A stretch of 64,000 nucleotides of DNA from assembly GCA_002449765.1 (NCBI GenBank), contig DJXN01000015.1:186001-250000 (forward strand), read 5' to 3'. Numbering within the stretch: position 1 is the first letter of the stretch; each line of letters starts with the position of its first letter. The position numbers were made by a program, and so were the translations under genes. Below are positions 8,712-17,477 of the stretch, piece by piece. The notes beneath the pieces were generated by a model. The model ran no database searches, was not told the origin of the DNA, and saw nothing but the letters and a program-made list of their open reading frames with translations. The DNA is from Fibrobacter sp. UBA7003. GTDB lineage: Bacteria > Fibrobacterota > Fibrobacteria > Fibrobacterales > Fibrobacteraceae.

Positions 8712-11700
8712 CTATTGCCAGGTGTTTATAAATCCCATTCCGATAGCAAACTTTATTTTTGTGGGCGATGCCGCGTCGGGCAATAGCGGAATGTCGATGG
8801 GTTTGACCTTCCTGCTTTCGCTTCTGCCATTTTCGTCGCCGATGCGGCTGAGGGCGCGGGCGAACGTGAGCGAGATGTCGAGCGGGACGCTGTAGAAAAT
8901 CCTGTTGCTCAGGCGCAGCGAGAACCCTACGGAACGGTCCCAGAAATCGTGGTCGGTAAACTTGTCGGAGTCGAACCATTTGGAATTCCAGGCGGCGCCG
9001 ATCTGCGCGAAAGCATCGATATAGAAATCGCGAGTCTCGAAAATCCAGAAACCCTTGCGCCAGTCGTCGTAGAACGGGAATAGGTAGTGGAGCTCGGCCA
9101 TGGCGGTCTTGGTGCCTGCGCGCGTGTAGTTTTCGGAACTGCGCAGGTAGGGGTAGCCTTCGAGCAAGATGGGACTGTAGTAGTAGGAGTCGAGCGTGTC
9201 TACTTTTGCTCCGCTGGAATCCTTCGAGTCGGTGTCCCAGCTGAATATGCCGCCGACCTTTGCTCCCGCGGCGAGGCGTGCCCCGGTGAGCGGGCTCTGG
9301 ATGCTCCCGTAGAGGCTCAGGCCGAACTCGTGGATGTTGAAATTCCTGTACTTGGGCTTTGCCTGTCCGCTCTCGGTGACGTAGAAACTTTCGGCGAATG
9401 TTCCCGGACGGAACAGGTCGCTGTTGGAATACTGGTACGAGATGACGGCCCCGTCGCCCTGGCCACTGATGCCCGTGCCGTCCTCGCCTTCGCTGTCGCC
9501 GTAGATGCCGAATAGAGCCATCGCGCTGAACCGCTTCTGGTAGGTCCATGCGAAGTTGTCTTCGTAGAGGTTGAAATCGGCCCAGTCGTAACCTGCGGCA
9601 ATTTGAAGCGTGTCGATGCTCTTGAACGGGCTGTAGCCTGCCGTTGCCACAAGCGCCTGCATCGGGACGGCGTAGTTGCTGATGCCGAGGCTGTCCCCGT
9701 CGTGGGCACGAACGTCTTCGTAGCGCACGGTGTCCCTGCTCGTGTAGTTCGCATAGGAATAGGATAATCCGAAGTCGATGGGCGTGCTCCTGTTTTCCCA
9801 TGCGACGAAGAACTCCTTTTCCTGCTTGGGGTTGATTCCGCCCGAATTGATGTAGTCGATTCCGTTGCCGATTTCGAGCAGGAGGCCGACTTGCACCGTG
9901 TTCTTCTTGAGCGGGTCCGCGATGATGGCGGCAAGCCCGATCTTTGCCTTGAGTTGTCCTTCTCCGAATACGGTGAGGTCGGGGGCGTTCTCGTTGAACG
10001 AGAGCATCGGGATGAACAGCGGGACTGTCGGGATGGGTTTGTAGTCGCGCTCGGTGCCGGCGAATTCGCGGCTTTCTAGTTCGATATGCTTCTCGATGCG
10101 CGGGAGGGGCGAGCCCTTGAGCACGATTTCGCTCGGGGCGGGCCTCTGCGTGATGGTGTAGGTTGTGTCGTAGACTTTGATGGTGCTGTCGCGCATTGTG
10201 ATGACCGGTTCAGATGCGCAGTTTGCGAGTGCCGCGGTAGAGTCAACCGAGGCTGAGTCTTTCGTCATCCCCGCGGAAGCTTCTTCTTTCGTCATCCCCG
10301 CGGAGGCGGGGATCTTTGTAGAATCAGCTGCCGCGCAGTTGTTCCAAACGGTATCGGCAACTTGGATGGTACTGTCGCGTTCCACGATGTTCATCGTCGT
10401 GTCGTTTATCATCGCGACAGGAGTATACTGGAGCTTGTAGAGCGAGAACCCGTCCTTGTCGTACTGCGTAAAGTAGAGCGTGTCGCCTGCAAGTACCGGA
10501 GTGAATGCACCGCCGACCACGTTCGTGAGCGGGCGTTCGTTTCCGGTGTCGATGTTTTTCTCGATGAGGTTGAAGATCCCGTTCCTGTTGCTCGCGAAAA
10601 CAATCTTGCTGTCGTCAATCCAGTTCACGTCGCGCTCGTCGTAGCCCTCGGTGCTCACGACCTTCATGTTCTTGCCGTCCGCGTCTATCACGGCGATACC
10701 GCGGTGCACGTCGTCAAAGAAACTGAAGGCGATTCGCTTGCCGTCGGGGCTGTACTTGGGGCTATAGATGTTGTAGTACCTGAACTTCGCGTCGGGCACA
10801 TAGATGTCTATCGGGTCTTCTGCCGTGTATTCGCTGAAGTCTGCGGTGAAGGGAACCTTGCTCAGCACGAAGCGCGTGCTGTAGGGTTCGCGCCGTACGA
10901 AGGCGACTTCGTTCCCCTTGGGGCTGAATGCGGGGTAGACCGCGTCCACGAGGTGGGTGAGGGTGAGCTTGTTCTTGTTCGTGTCGCTCACCGCAATGTC
11001 GAAGTGGGCGTGCCCGTCCTTGTCGCGGTTTTGGAACGTCACGTAGGCAAGAATCGGGCCTTTCTCCGGGGCGTCGTACACGTCGATGCCCTTGTCGAAC
11101 CAGGGCTTCTTCGCGCGGAACCCGCTCTTCGCGTAGTCTCCGATATTGATGGTGGAATCTTCGTCAGTTTCTTCTTCGATAGATATCTGGCCGATTTCGA
11201 TGCCGTCAATCTTTTCGTCTTCCTTCGCAGTACTGTCCTTGACTTCTGCGCTATCTTTCGTCTCTTTCAGCGGCATCTTGAAAACCGCACCGTCGAACCA
11301 CGGTCCGCCGAAATTCGATACGCCGTAGAGGTGCTTGCCCGCGACTACGGGGAAGTCCTGCCAGAAGGCGTCTGCGGTAATCTTCGTGCCCTCGACGAGA
11401 GGCCCGAGGGAATCCTTCTGCGCCTTGTACGCCTCGGTGATTTCCTTTTTCCACGCTTCGTAGAGTTCCTTCTCGCTGATGCCGAGAACCTTCTTGAGCG
11501 CCCCGTCGAGCGTCACGCGGTAGGGTTTCGAAAGTTCCGTCCAGATTTTCGGGACTGCATCTTCGCCGTAATGCTTAGAGATGTAGAGTACGAGCGAGAA
11601 ACCCTGCGTGTAGGGGCCGAGTTCGGCAAACAGCGAGTTGTCCGAGAAATCGTGCATGTATTCGAGCGGGAGCAGGGTATCGTTGAGGGCCGCGACGCGC

Positions 11701-12317
11701 AACAGCATGTCGCGGTGCGTGTCCCAGGCGTCAAAGCCCATGCGGCTAGATTCGAACTGCGCCGTACCTTCGGCGAACCACAGCGGTTGCAGCGTGAAGG
11801 GGACGAACGTTGCGAAGTCGCTCGTGATGCGCTCGTTGTAGTAGTCGGTGTAACTGAGCTGCACGCCGTAGATGCTCGGCTTGACTTTGCTCCCGTTCTC
11901 GATGCTCACCAGGTGGCTGAATTCGTGCGTGATGACGTCGGCGAGCCAGCCGTGGCTGCTACGGACCTTGAAATCCCAGTTGGTGAGCCACAGGTTTACC
12001 GCGTTTTCGCTCGGGACGGCGCTGCCGTTGCTGTAGAGAGCGTTGTTGAGCACCGCGTTCACGCGGCCCGGCAAGTCCTTCTTGTAGCGGCCTACCACCG
12101 AATCGTAGACCGCTTCTGCGTATGCGGAGAGTGCGGAAGCGTGCTCTGTGTATTCCTGCGGGTAGATGAACTGGAAATGCTTCGTGCCGGCGGTCTTCCA
12201 CTTGATGTCGCTCTGGTTGCCGTAGAAGCCGGCCGCAAAGGCAGAACCCGTAAGCAGCAATGTGCCTGCAAGTGTAGCCGCAACCTTAGCGCGGATTTTT
12301 TTCGCGTCGAAGAACAT
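8712..12317 (-). CDS. Peptidase MA-like / TolB propeller / outer-membrane beta-barrel fusion
   Basis: 1201 residues with a Sec signal (ends SAFAAG). Residues ~30-290 form a gluzincin peptidase-MA-like domain with HEFSH (~131) in VITHEFSHLVSIENG and a downstream FAEGTAQFESSRMG that offers the third zinc ligand. Residues ~310-620 show TolB/WD40-like propeller repeats (FSPKGNEVAFV, YSPDGKRIAFSFFDD, DDSKIVFASNRNG). Residues ~740-1201 are a large alternating beta region resembling an Omp85/surface-antigen barrel. Between propeller and barrel lies a Ser/Ala/Asp-rich linker containing an in-frame palindromic repeat. Peptidase plus propeller is known in other bacteria; the fused barrel suggests it is anchored in the outer membrane. 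It converges on the MetH-like gene with a 20-bp gap. Confidence 0.8.
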   Translation of the reverse strand: MFFDAKKIRAKVAATLAGTLLLTGSAFAAGFYGNQSDIKWKTAGTKHFQFIYPQEYTEHASALSAYAEAVYDSVVGRYKKDLPGRVNAVLNNALYSNGSAVPSENAVNLWLTNWDFKVRSSHGWLADVITHEFSHLVSIENGSKVKPSIYGVQLSYTDYYNERITSDFATFVPFTLQPLWFAEGTAQFESSRMGFDAWDTHRDMLLRVAALNDTLLPLEYMHDFSDNSLFAELGPYTQGFSLVLYISKHYGEDAVPKIWTELSKPYRVTLDGALKKVLGISEKELYEAWKKEITEAYKAQKDSLGPLVEGTKITADAFWQDFPVVAGKHLYGVSNFGGPWFDGAVFKMPLKETKDSAEVKDSTAKEDEKIDGIEIGQISIEEETDEDSTINIGDYAKSGFRAKKPWFDKGIDVYDAPEKGPILAYVTFQNRDKDGHAHFDIAVSDTNKNKLTLTHLVDAVYPAFSPKGNEVAFVRREPYSTRFVLSKVPFTADFSEYTAEDPIDIYVPDAKFRYYNIYSPKYSPDGKRIAFSFFDDVHRGIAVIDADGKNMKVVSTEGYDERDVNWIDDSKIVFASNRNGIFNLIEKNIDTGNERPLTNVVGGAFTPVLAGDTLYFTQYDKDGFSLYKLQYTPVAMINDTTMNIVERDSTIQVADTVWNNCAAADSTKIPASAGMTKEEASAGMTKDSASVDSTAALANCASEPVITMRDSTIKVYDTTYTITQRPAPSEIVLKGSPLPRIEKHIELESREFAGTERDYKPIPTVPLFIPMLSFNENAPDLTVFGEGQLKAKIGLAAIIADPLKKNTVQVGLLLEIGNGIDYINSGGINPKQEKEFFVAWENRSTPIDFGLSYSYANYTSRDTVRYEDVRAHDGDSLGISNYAVPMQALVATAGYSPFKSIDTLQIAAGYDWADFNLYEDNFAWTYQKRFSAMALFGIYGDSEGEDGTGISGQGDGAVISYQYSNSDLFRPGTFAESFYVTESGQAKPKYRNFNIHEFGLSLYGSIQSPLTGARLAAGAKVGGIFSWDTDSKDSSGAKVDTLDSYYYSPILLEGYPYLRSSENYTRAGTKTAMAELHYLFPFYDDWRKGFWIFETRDFYIDAFAQIGAAWNSKWFDSDKFTDHDFWDRSVGFSLRLSNRIFYSVPLDISLTFARALSRIGDENGRSESRKVKPIDIPLLPDAASPTKIKFAIGMGFINTWQ
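10260..10316. repeat. Palindromic dispersed repeat inserted in frame in a coding gene
   Basis: Two partial copies of a GTCATCCCCG element. The second forms a perfect stem ATCCCCGC / GCGGGGAT (10294-10313, 4-nt loop). On the coding (minus) strand the element contributes the low-complexity residues around ASAGMTKEE and ASAGMTKDS to the linker of the 1201-residue protein without breaking the frame. A related element occurs at 46530. Confidence 0.75.
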
Positions 12318-12324
12318 TGTTCTA

Positions 12325-12332
12325 TAAATTTA
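12325..12332 (-). promoter_or_regulatory. TAnnTTT box 7 nt before the fusion-protein start
   Basis: TAAATTTA on the minus strand, 7 nt before ATG 12317, with no SD between. Confidence 0.55.
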
Positions 12333-12385
12333 GGAAATTCGCGCTTGAAAACCCAATTGGGGGTTGTTCCTTCTCGTTCCCTGAC

Positions 12386-12418
12386 GAAAAAAAGGTCGCG
12401 CGGTTGCCCGCGCGACCT
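12386..12418 (-). terminator. Rho-independent terminator after the GH5 gene
   Basis: Arms AGGTCGCGCGG and CCGCGCGACCT form a strong GC-rich stem. On the minus strand it is followed by seven Ts (12386-12392). It lies 31 nt past the GH5 stop. Confidence 0.85.
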
Positions 12419-12448
12419 ATGTGTTAGGAGGAGAACTTTGTATTTCGA

Positions 12449-14485
12449 TTAGAGGCCGTAGGCTTCCTTCATGCCTTCGATGAGCTTGGTGCCCTTCGGG
12501 CTTGCGCCTTCGGATTCGAACAGGGCGAAGCCGCCGGTGTATCCCCAGTGAGTGAGCGGAATTTCAAGCGTGTCGCTGATATCCCTCATGGCGGCCATGT
12601 AGTTCAGGACGGACTGCTTGTCGCTTGCCGGCCTGTAGGCGCCGAATTCGTTGATGATGACCGGCACGTTGTTCTTCACGGCCCATTCCTTTGCGGGGAG
12701 GATGAGTTTGAGGATGGCTTCCTTGCTTGCGTTCTTGTAGTAGTTCTTCACGGCATCTGCGACCCACTTTACGGTCTTGGTCGAACCGGTGGAAATGACG
12801 CCGAAGTCAGCGCTGTATTCGGACCACTTTTCCTTATCGTAGGGGAACATCAGGTTCTTGATGGTCTTGGTGTCGGACCAGTCGGCACCCTGGTGTGTGA
12901 ACACGAACGGTTCGTAGGTGTGTATTGCGTAGACAACGTTGTCGTCATTGAGCTTTTCGCCTGCGGCGAGGTGCTTGATGGCGTACCATTCGGCATCACC
13001 GAAGATGATGGTGTGCTTCGTGTCGACCGTGCGGATGGAGTCGATGTCTTCCTGGGCGGCAACGCGCCAAGTTGCAGAAGAAACCTTGCCGTTGCTCATG
13101 TCGGGTTCGTTCAGGAGCTCGAAGAAAATATCTTCACGGTCGTTGCTTGCGAAGTGGGCTGCCACGTGCTTCCACACGTTTGCCATCATTTTGGTATAGT
13201 TGGGATTCGCGGCGCTTGTGGCGTTGTAGCTGTTGTCATATTCGTGGTAGTCGATAACGAAGGACATGCCGTGCTTGCCGGTCCATTCGACGAAGGAGTC
13301 GAGGACGGCGAAGAGGTTTTTGTCGTCAAACTTGAGTTCGGTCTTGCCGGTGGTGTCGGCCACGAATTCGTCGCGGTTGGTGACGTACTTGTCGAGGTCG
13401 ATGGGCAGACGCAGCGACTTGATTCCGTTGTCGGCCATGAGCTTGATATCGGATTCGTCGAACTTGAATTCGCCCTTGAAGTAGGTCTTGTCTTCTTCAA
13501 GCCAGTTGGTGATGTTGAGACCCTTGTTGAGGTACTTCATGGCCTTGGCCTGGAGCGGGTTCGAAATCTTGATGTCGCCGATGGTCACTTCCGGAATTTC
13601 GGGGTCCATGATGGTCATGTCGGGCTTGTCTTTTTCGACTTCGCTCGTGTCCTGCAGGTAGACGTTGTCGATGAGCACGGAGTCAATCTTGCCGTTGCCC
13701 TTGGCCTGGAAACTGATCTTTTCAATGTTTGCCGCATTGAATTCGACCTTTTCGCCCCAGCCGCCCTGTGCGAGATCCTTGAAGCGGATGACAGCCTTGG
13801 TCCAGACTCGGGATGCCTTGACCTTTGCGAGGTGGACGTCGTAGTCCGTCACGTCGGAAGTTTCCACGTGGATTTCGTGGGCGCCACCCTTGTACCAGTA
13901 GGTGATTCCGCCGAAGCGGCTGTAGTCAATTTCGGGATCGAGCTCGACGCCCCAGCCTACGTACGGGTCCCACAGGTATTCGCCCTTGTCGAGGGAGTAG
14001 TACACAGCCCAGACATAGTTTGTTCCGTTGTCGGACTTTCTGGCAACTGGGTAGCCTTCTTCGCCAATGGGAGTCTTGATTTCGGATGCACCGTCACCGT
14101 CGGCACCGCCGTTGTTGTCGTTGTAGGTGTACCAGTAGAATTCACCCTGCAGCGAGCCGTTGTTGCCGTCTTCAAAGTCGTCAATGGTGAGGCCCTTGCC
14201 GGTGTCCTTCGGAATTTCGATGGAGGCGACGATGTCAGCGGCCTCTTCGGGCATCACGACCTTGCTCACATTCTCAGTGCCTTGCGGAATGCTGTCTGCC
14301 GGGATCGAGTCTGTCGGGATGGAGTCTGTCGGGATAGAATCCGTGGGAACATCCAGGGAATCGGTCGGCACGCCGTTTTCGGGGTCCTTGTTGGAAGGAT
14401 TGCTGGAGGAGTCGTCGCCGCAGGCGCTCATGAAGAAGAGTGCGGCCGCGGAAAGGGTAAGACCAGTTTTGAGTTTGAAATTCAT
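12449..14485 (-). CDS. Lipoprotein endoglucanase: CBM11-like module plus GH5 catalytic domain
   Basis: 678 residues. ATG 14485 is preceded by GAGGAAAC (SD) and gives a lipoprotein signal ending FFMSAC. A linker of repeated PTDSI units follows. Residues ~65-230 resemble CBM11 (starts IDDFEDGNNGS). Residues ~300-678 are a GH5 domain with the general acid/base in LLNEPD (~460), the nucleophile in INEFG (~612), HTYEP, and an early substrate-binding arginine in LRLPIDL. It should cleave beta-1,4-glucan at the cell surface, with the CBM holding the chain. A terminator follows; the gene looks monocistronic. The GH5 call is strong, the CBM11 call moderate; the exact substrate (cellulose, mixed-linkage glucan or mannan) is unknown. 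Confidence 0.88.
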   Translation of the reverse strand: MNFKLKTGLTLSAAALFFMSACGDDSSSNPSNKDPENGVPTDSLDVPTDSIPTDSIPTDSIPADSIPQGTENVSKVVMPEEAADIVASIEIPKDTGKGLTIDDFEDGNNGSLQGEFYWYTYNDNNGGADGDGASEIKTPIGEEGYPVARKSDNGTNYVWAVYYSLDKGEYLWDPYVGWGVELDPEIDYSRFGGITYWYKGGAHEIHVETSDVTDYDVHLAKVKASRVWTKAVIRFKDLAQGGWGEKVEFNAANIEKISFQAKGNGKIDSVLIDNVYLQDTSEVEKDKPDMTIMDPEIPEVTIGDIKISNPLQAKAMKYLNKGLNITNWLEEDKTYFKGEFKFDESDIKLMADNGIKSLRLPIDLDKYVTNRDEFVADTTGKTELKFDDKNLFAVLDSFVEWTGKHGMSFVIDYHEYDNSYNATSAANPNYTKMMANVWKHVAAHFASNDREDIFFELLNEPDMSNGKVSSATWRVAAQEDIDSIRTVDTKHTIIFGDAEWYAIKHLAAGEKLNDDNVVYAIHTYEPFVFTHQGADWSDTKTIKNLMFPYDKEKWSEYSADFGVISTGSTKTVKWVADAVKNYYKNASKEAILKLILPAKEWAVKNNVPVIINEFGAYRPASDKQSVLNYMAAMRDISDTLEIPLTHWGYTGGFALFESEGASPKGTKLIEGMKEAYGL
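14286..14345. repeat. 15-bp tandem repeat encoding the PTDSI linker
   Basis: Four consecutive 15-bp units (three near-identical GGGATnGAnTCnGTn units plus one diverged) encode a Pro-Thr-Asp-Ser-Ile linker between lipobox and CBM in the GH5 protein. Copy number may vary between strains. Confidence 0.7.
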
Positions 14486-14508
14486 CGTTTCCTCGTTTTG
14501 GGTTTTGT

Positions 14509-14516
14509 GCAATCTA
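14509..14516 (-). promoter_or_regulatory. TAnnTT box upstream of GH5
   Basis: TAGATTGC on the minus strand, 23 nt before ATG 14485. The SD GAGGAAAC lies in the leader. Confidence 0.4.
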
Positions 14517-14698
14517 AAACTACATCGGTATGGAGCGAAAAAAAAGGATTTCGGTATAGTTTGCGTTTACGAGGGTAAACTATGCACGGTCCTGATTTCT
14601 CTTTTCTACGCTAATATATATAATGGGATAGGCCTAAACGAGTCTTGTAAGAACCAAATGTCGCTAACTGTATCAAGTGTTTGTTTCGCTTTTTTTTA

Positions 14699-14706
14699 TA
14701 TATTTC
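14699..14706 (+). promoter_or_regulatory. TAnnTTT box 5 nt before the SagB-like start
   Basis: TATATTTC ends 5 nt before GTG 14712, the same geometry as other genes here. This is the main reason for preferring that start over ATG 14658, which lies upstream of the box. Confidence 0.45.
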
Positions 14707-14711
14707 ATGCC

Positions 14712-16136
14712 GTGGGCTTCTATTCCATCGCTTATCATGAATCCGTAAGGCATTCCCTGCGCCATGTGGGGGATCCCGTTACTCTTCATTGGGATAGGAG
14801 GACGCCTCCTGACAAGAGCTATCCGGGAGCGAAGCGTTTCCCGGTAGAAGGGCAGGGAAAGGTGGTTGACGGCGACCTGTTCTCGCTTGTGAATGCGTCG
14901 TCTTCGATGTTGAACAGGCTGCTTTCGCAGTTGAAGAACGATGTCAGCGCGGATGGGCTTCATTCGGTTGGAATCTACGTGCTGTTGCGCGGCGAACGTT
15001 TTCCGGACGGGCTCTATTATTATGACTACGCAGAAGGCGAACTGGTGCAGCTCCCCGCCGAGAATGCAAAAGCGCGCAGGGCGAACATCGACAAACTCTG
15101 TGCGGCGTTCCCGCCGAACGAGATAATGCAGGCTGCTGGCATATCGCTTTTCTTTACCGGCATCCTGGACCGTGCGGTTTGGCGGTACAAGGAAGGTGCC
15201 TATAGGGAGCTGGAAATCGATACGGGTTCCATCGCGGGACTTGTCTCCATCCTTGCGCGTTCGCTGGGGGGGATCGCGATACCGTTCGGTGCGTTTGTCG
15301 ATGACGATGTTGCCGTGGCTCTTGGCCTCGGGGCTTCCGAGGTGCCGCTCGCAGCTTTATGCCTGATGCCGAAATCACTCAAGAAATACGAGGCTGTTTC
15401 GGATTTCGCCTATTCCAATAGGGGTGAAATCCAGGGCGATTCCGACATGGGAGAAGGCCGCTATGCATCGAGGTTCTTGAGGCAGAACCGAGGCGAGTGC
15501 ATCACGGACTTGTCGAGGTGCATGAAGATATGCCGCGTGGTGAACCAGCCTGCGGAAGGGACGGAATTCCCGCTTACGCCGCTCAAGTTCCCGAACGAGT
15601 ATTTTTTCCGCGAGTATGAATTCCTGGGCCCGGGTAAGGTGAGCTACAGGAATTTTAAGCCCTGGAAGGCGTCGCTCGATGACTTTTCGACGATCCTTCG
15701 CTGGATGGAAATCTGCAACCTGAACACGTTCGGCGCGGGCCTCCTTAAAATCTGGGTCGTGTGCTTTGACGTGATGCTGGTGTTTCCTGGCCTGTATCGC
15801 TATGTTCCGCTGAAAAAGACTCTGTATCTGCAGACGAACTCGGTGAATCGGGGCAAGTTCTGCAATGCGCATCTTTCGCCGGAGGCCGTGGAGAATGCGT
15901 CCTTTGCCGTGTTCTTTACGGCGGATGTCGAGGAAGCGTGCAACATGCTCGGGGAACGCGCCTACCGCTACTTGAACATGAACGCGGGGTTCATCGCCGA
16001 GATGCTTCGGGAATCGGCCCGCGGACTAGGAAAGTTTGCCCGTCGCGAACCCTTCTTTTGCGAAGACGAAGTCCGGAAACTCTGCAAGTTCCCTGAAAGG
16101 GAGACGCTTCTTTCCGAAGTTCTCGTTGGCCGCTAG
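14712..16136 (+). CDS. Tandem SagB-like nitroreductase-fold protein
   Basis: 474 residues from GTG 14712 (ATG 14658 is an in-frame alternative). The N-terminal half follows SagB-type FMN-dependent dehydrogenases: YHESVRHS, SVGIYVLLRG, LPDGLYYYDYAEG-like text, ISLFFTGILDRAVWRY, then a helix and IAIPFGAFVDDDVA. The C-terminal half repeats the fold more weakly (LYRYVPLKKTLYL, FAVFFTADVEEA, RAYRYLNMNAGF). SagB enzymes oxidise azolines to azoles in RiPP biosynthesis. In them a Lys-Tyr pair is usual after the Trp; here it is WRY, and the second domain lacks it. No YcaO cyclase or precursor peptide is seen nearby, so this may be an orphan oxidoreductase. Function is inferred. Confidence 0.65.
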   Translation: MGFYSIAYHESVRHSLRHVGDPVTLHWDRRTPPDKSYPGAKRFPVEGQGKVVDGDLFSLVNASSSMLNRLLSQLKNDVSADGLHSVGIYVLLRGERFPDGLYYYDYAEGELVQLPAENAKARRANIDKLCAAFPPNEIMQAAGISLFFTGILDRAVWRYKEGAYRELEIDTGSIAGLVSILARSLGGIAIPFGAFVDDDVAVALGLGASEVPLAALCLMPKSLKKYEAVSDFAYSNRGEIQGDSDMGEGRYASRFLRQNRGECITDLSRCMKICRVVNQPAEGTEFPLTPLKFPNEYFFREYEFLGPGKVSYRNFKPWKASLDDFSTILRWMEICNLNTFGAGLLKIWVVCFDVMLVFPGLYRYVPLKKTLYLQTNSVNRGKFCNAHLSPEAVENASFAVFFTADVEEACNMLGERAYRYLNMNAGFIAEMLRESARGLGKFARREPFFCEDEVRKLCKFPERETLLSEVLVGR

Positions 16137-16161
16137 ATAATTCCCGATAGAGACGAAGCGT

Positions 16162-16854
16162 TTAGGACAAGCACGCTAAAATCAGTGGTGCGACGACTGC
16201 GGTGAATAGCCCTGCAATCCCGATGGCAAGGCTGCTCATGGCGCCCTGTACTTCGCCCATCTCCATGGCGCGGGTGGTGCCGAGTGCGTGGCTTGCGGTG
16301 CCGATGGCGATACCCTGCGCTACCTTGTGCTTTATGTGGCAGAACCTGCATACGGCGGGGGCCGCGACCGCACCCGTGATTCCCGTGACGGTGATGGCGA
16401 TGATGGTGACGGAAGGAATGCCGCCGATTTGCGACGAGATGACACTCCCCATCGGGATGGTGACGGATTTCGGGAGCAGCGAGAGCATGAGCGTGTTGCT
16501 CAGCCCGAGCAGTTTACTGAAAAGAATCACGCACGCAATCGAGGTGAGGCTACCCGCGAAGATGCCCGCGAGTATGGGCTTCCAGAATTGCCTGAGTTTT
16601 GAAATCTGCCTGTAGAGCGGCACGGCGAGCACGACTGTCGCGGGCGAGAGCATCACCGAGATGTAGTCGCCGCCCACGTTGTAGCTTTCGAGGCTGATGC
16701 CCGTAATCAGCAGGAATCCGACGATGAGGATGTTGCCTATCAGGAGCGGGTTCAGGAAGGAATACTTGAATTTTTTGCTGATGAACACGCCGGTTTCAAA
16801 AGCGACGAGCGTGAGGAATATGCCGAACAGGGGAGAATTGATGATGGCGTTCAT
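16162..16854 (-). CDS. lrgB: LrgB/CidB-family membrane protein
   Basis: 230 residues from ATG 16854. A multi-spanning protein with the family signatures LPKSVTIPMG and GTASHALGTTRAMEMGEVQGAMS near the C-terminus. LrgB works with LrgA in control of murein hydrolase activity and, in some bacteria, in pyruvate or other small-molecule transport. Its start overlaps the lrgA stop by 4 nt (ATGA), which indicates translational coupling. It converges on the SagB-like gene with a 25-bp gap. Confidence 0.92.
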   Translation of the reverse strand: MNAIINSPLFGIFLTLVAFETGVFISKKFKYSFLNPLLIGNILIVGFLLITGISLESYNVGGDYISVMLSPATVVLAVPLYRQISKLRQFWKPILAGIFAGSLTSIACVILFSKLLGLSNTLMLSLLPKSVTIPMGSVISSQIGGIPSVTIIAITVTGITGAVAAPAVCRFCHIKHKVAQGIAIGTASHALGTTRAMEMGEVQGAMSSLAIGIAGLFTAVVAPLILACLS

Positions 16855-17276
16855 TTTTCGCCCCCGATTGTGCCGTTGCGTTCTGCACGCTTGGAAAGGC
16901 GTTCTGCACGCAGGGCCAGGTTTTCCCGGTATTCCTGCCTGCGGATAAAAAACTGCGTGACCCAGCCGCCCATCGCGATTGTTATGAGCGTGAAGGCGAT
17001 ACACAGGAACAGGAGTAGCGGCCACTTGGAAAGGATGTCGTCACCGACGGCCATGATGGCGATGCTCGGCGGCAAGAAGAACAGCGCGAGGTGCTTCAGG
17101 AAAAAGTTCGAAACGCCCGAAATCTGCTCCGGCTTGATGACTTTTGTACAAAGTAATATGAGCAGCAGGACCATGCCGATAATGTTCCCCGGCAGGGGCA
17201 CGCCCACGATGCGGTGGAGGAATTCCCCGGCAAGGCAGATGGCGAAAATGACGGCAAGTTGGAGCGGGATTCTCAT
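16851..17276 (-). CDS. lrgA: LrgA/CidA-family holin-like protein
   Basis: 141 residues from ATG 17276, where the first membrane segment starts at once. Four membrane helices and the motif VGVPLPGNIIGMVLLLILL are typical of LrgA/CidA. The C-terminal tail is strongly charged and probably cytoplasmic. First gene of a two-gene operon with lrgB. A TAAATTTA box lies 8 nt upstream and there is no SD. Confidence 0.9.
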   Translation of the reverse strand: MRIPLQLAVIFAICLAGEFLHRIVGVPLPGNIIGMVLLLILLCTKVIKPEQISGVSNFFLKHLALFFLPPSIAIMAVGDDILSKWPLLLFLCIAFTLITIAMGGWVTQFFIRRQEYRENLALRAERLSKRAERNGTIGGEK

Positions 17277-17284
17277 TGCGGGCG

Positions 17285-17292
17285 TAAATTTA
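17285..17292 (-). promoter_or_regulatory. TAnnTTT box 8 nt before lrgA
   Basis: TAAATTTA on the minus strand, ending 8 nt before ATG 17276. Confidence 0.55.
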
Positions 17293-17464
17293 GAAAAAGT
17301 GCGCTTTAAAAAAAGAGTGCTCACGAATAACCCAAAGTGGCTTTTTTTGCTGAAATTTGACGTTTTTGTATCGTAAAAAGTTTAAAATTATCATACATTC
17401 CTAAAATTTGCAAAAAAATGCTTGATTTGTATCAAAAATTGTTGCGGAGAAGGGGGCGCGAAAG

Positions 17465-17472
17465 TATCTTTG
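17465..17472 (+). promoter_or_regulatory. Exact TAnnTTTG box 5 nt before the TIGR02147-like gene
   Basis: TATCTTTG matches the full Bacteroidetes consensus. A TTG triplet lies 20 nt further upstream (17442-17444), at the spacing expected for a -33 element. Confidence 0.6.
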
Positions 17473-17477
17473 CTGGT

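Noticed and set aside
10362..12452. Long plus-strand reading frame (696 codons) opposite the peptidase/barrel gene
   Set aside because: It is the antisense of an unmistakable coding gene; composition (excess V, E, R, H) is typical of a shadow frame. Same reasoning for 12548-14578, 44294-46153 and 57362-59503.
14658..14711. ATG 14658 as start of the SagB-like gene
   Set aside because: It lies upstream of the TATATTTC box; the GTG at 14712 has the geometry seen for other genes here. Not excluded.
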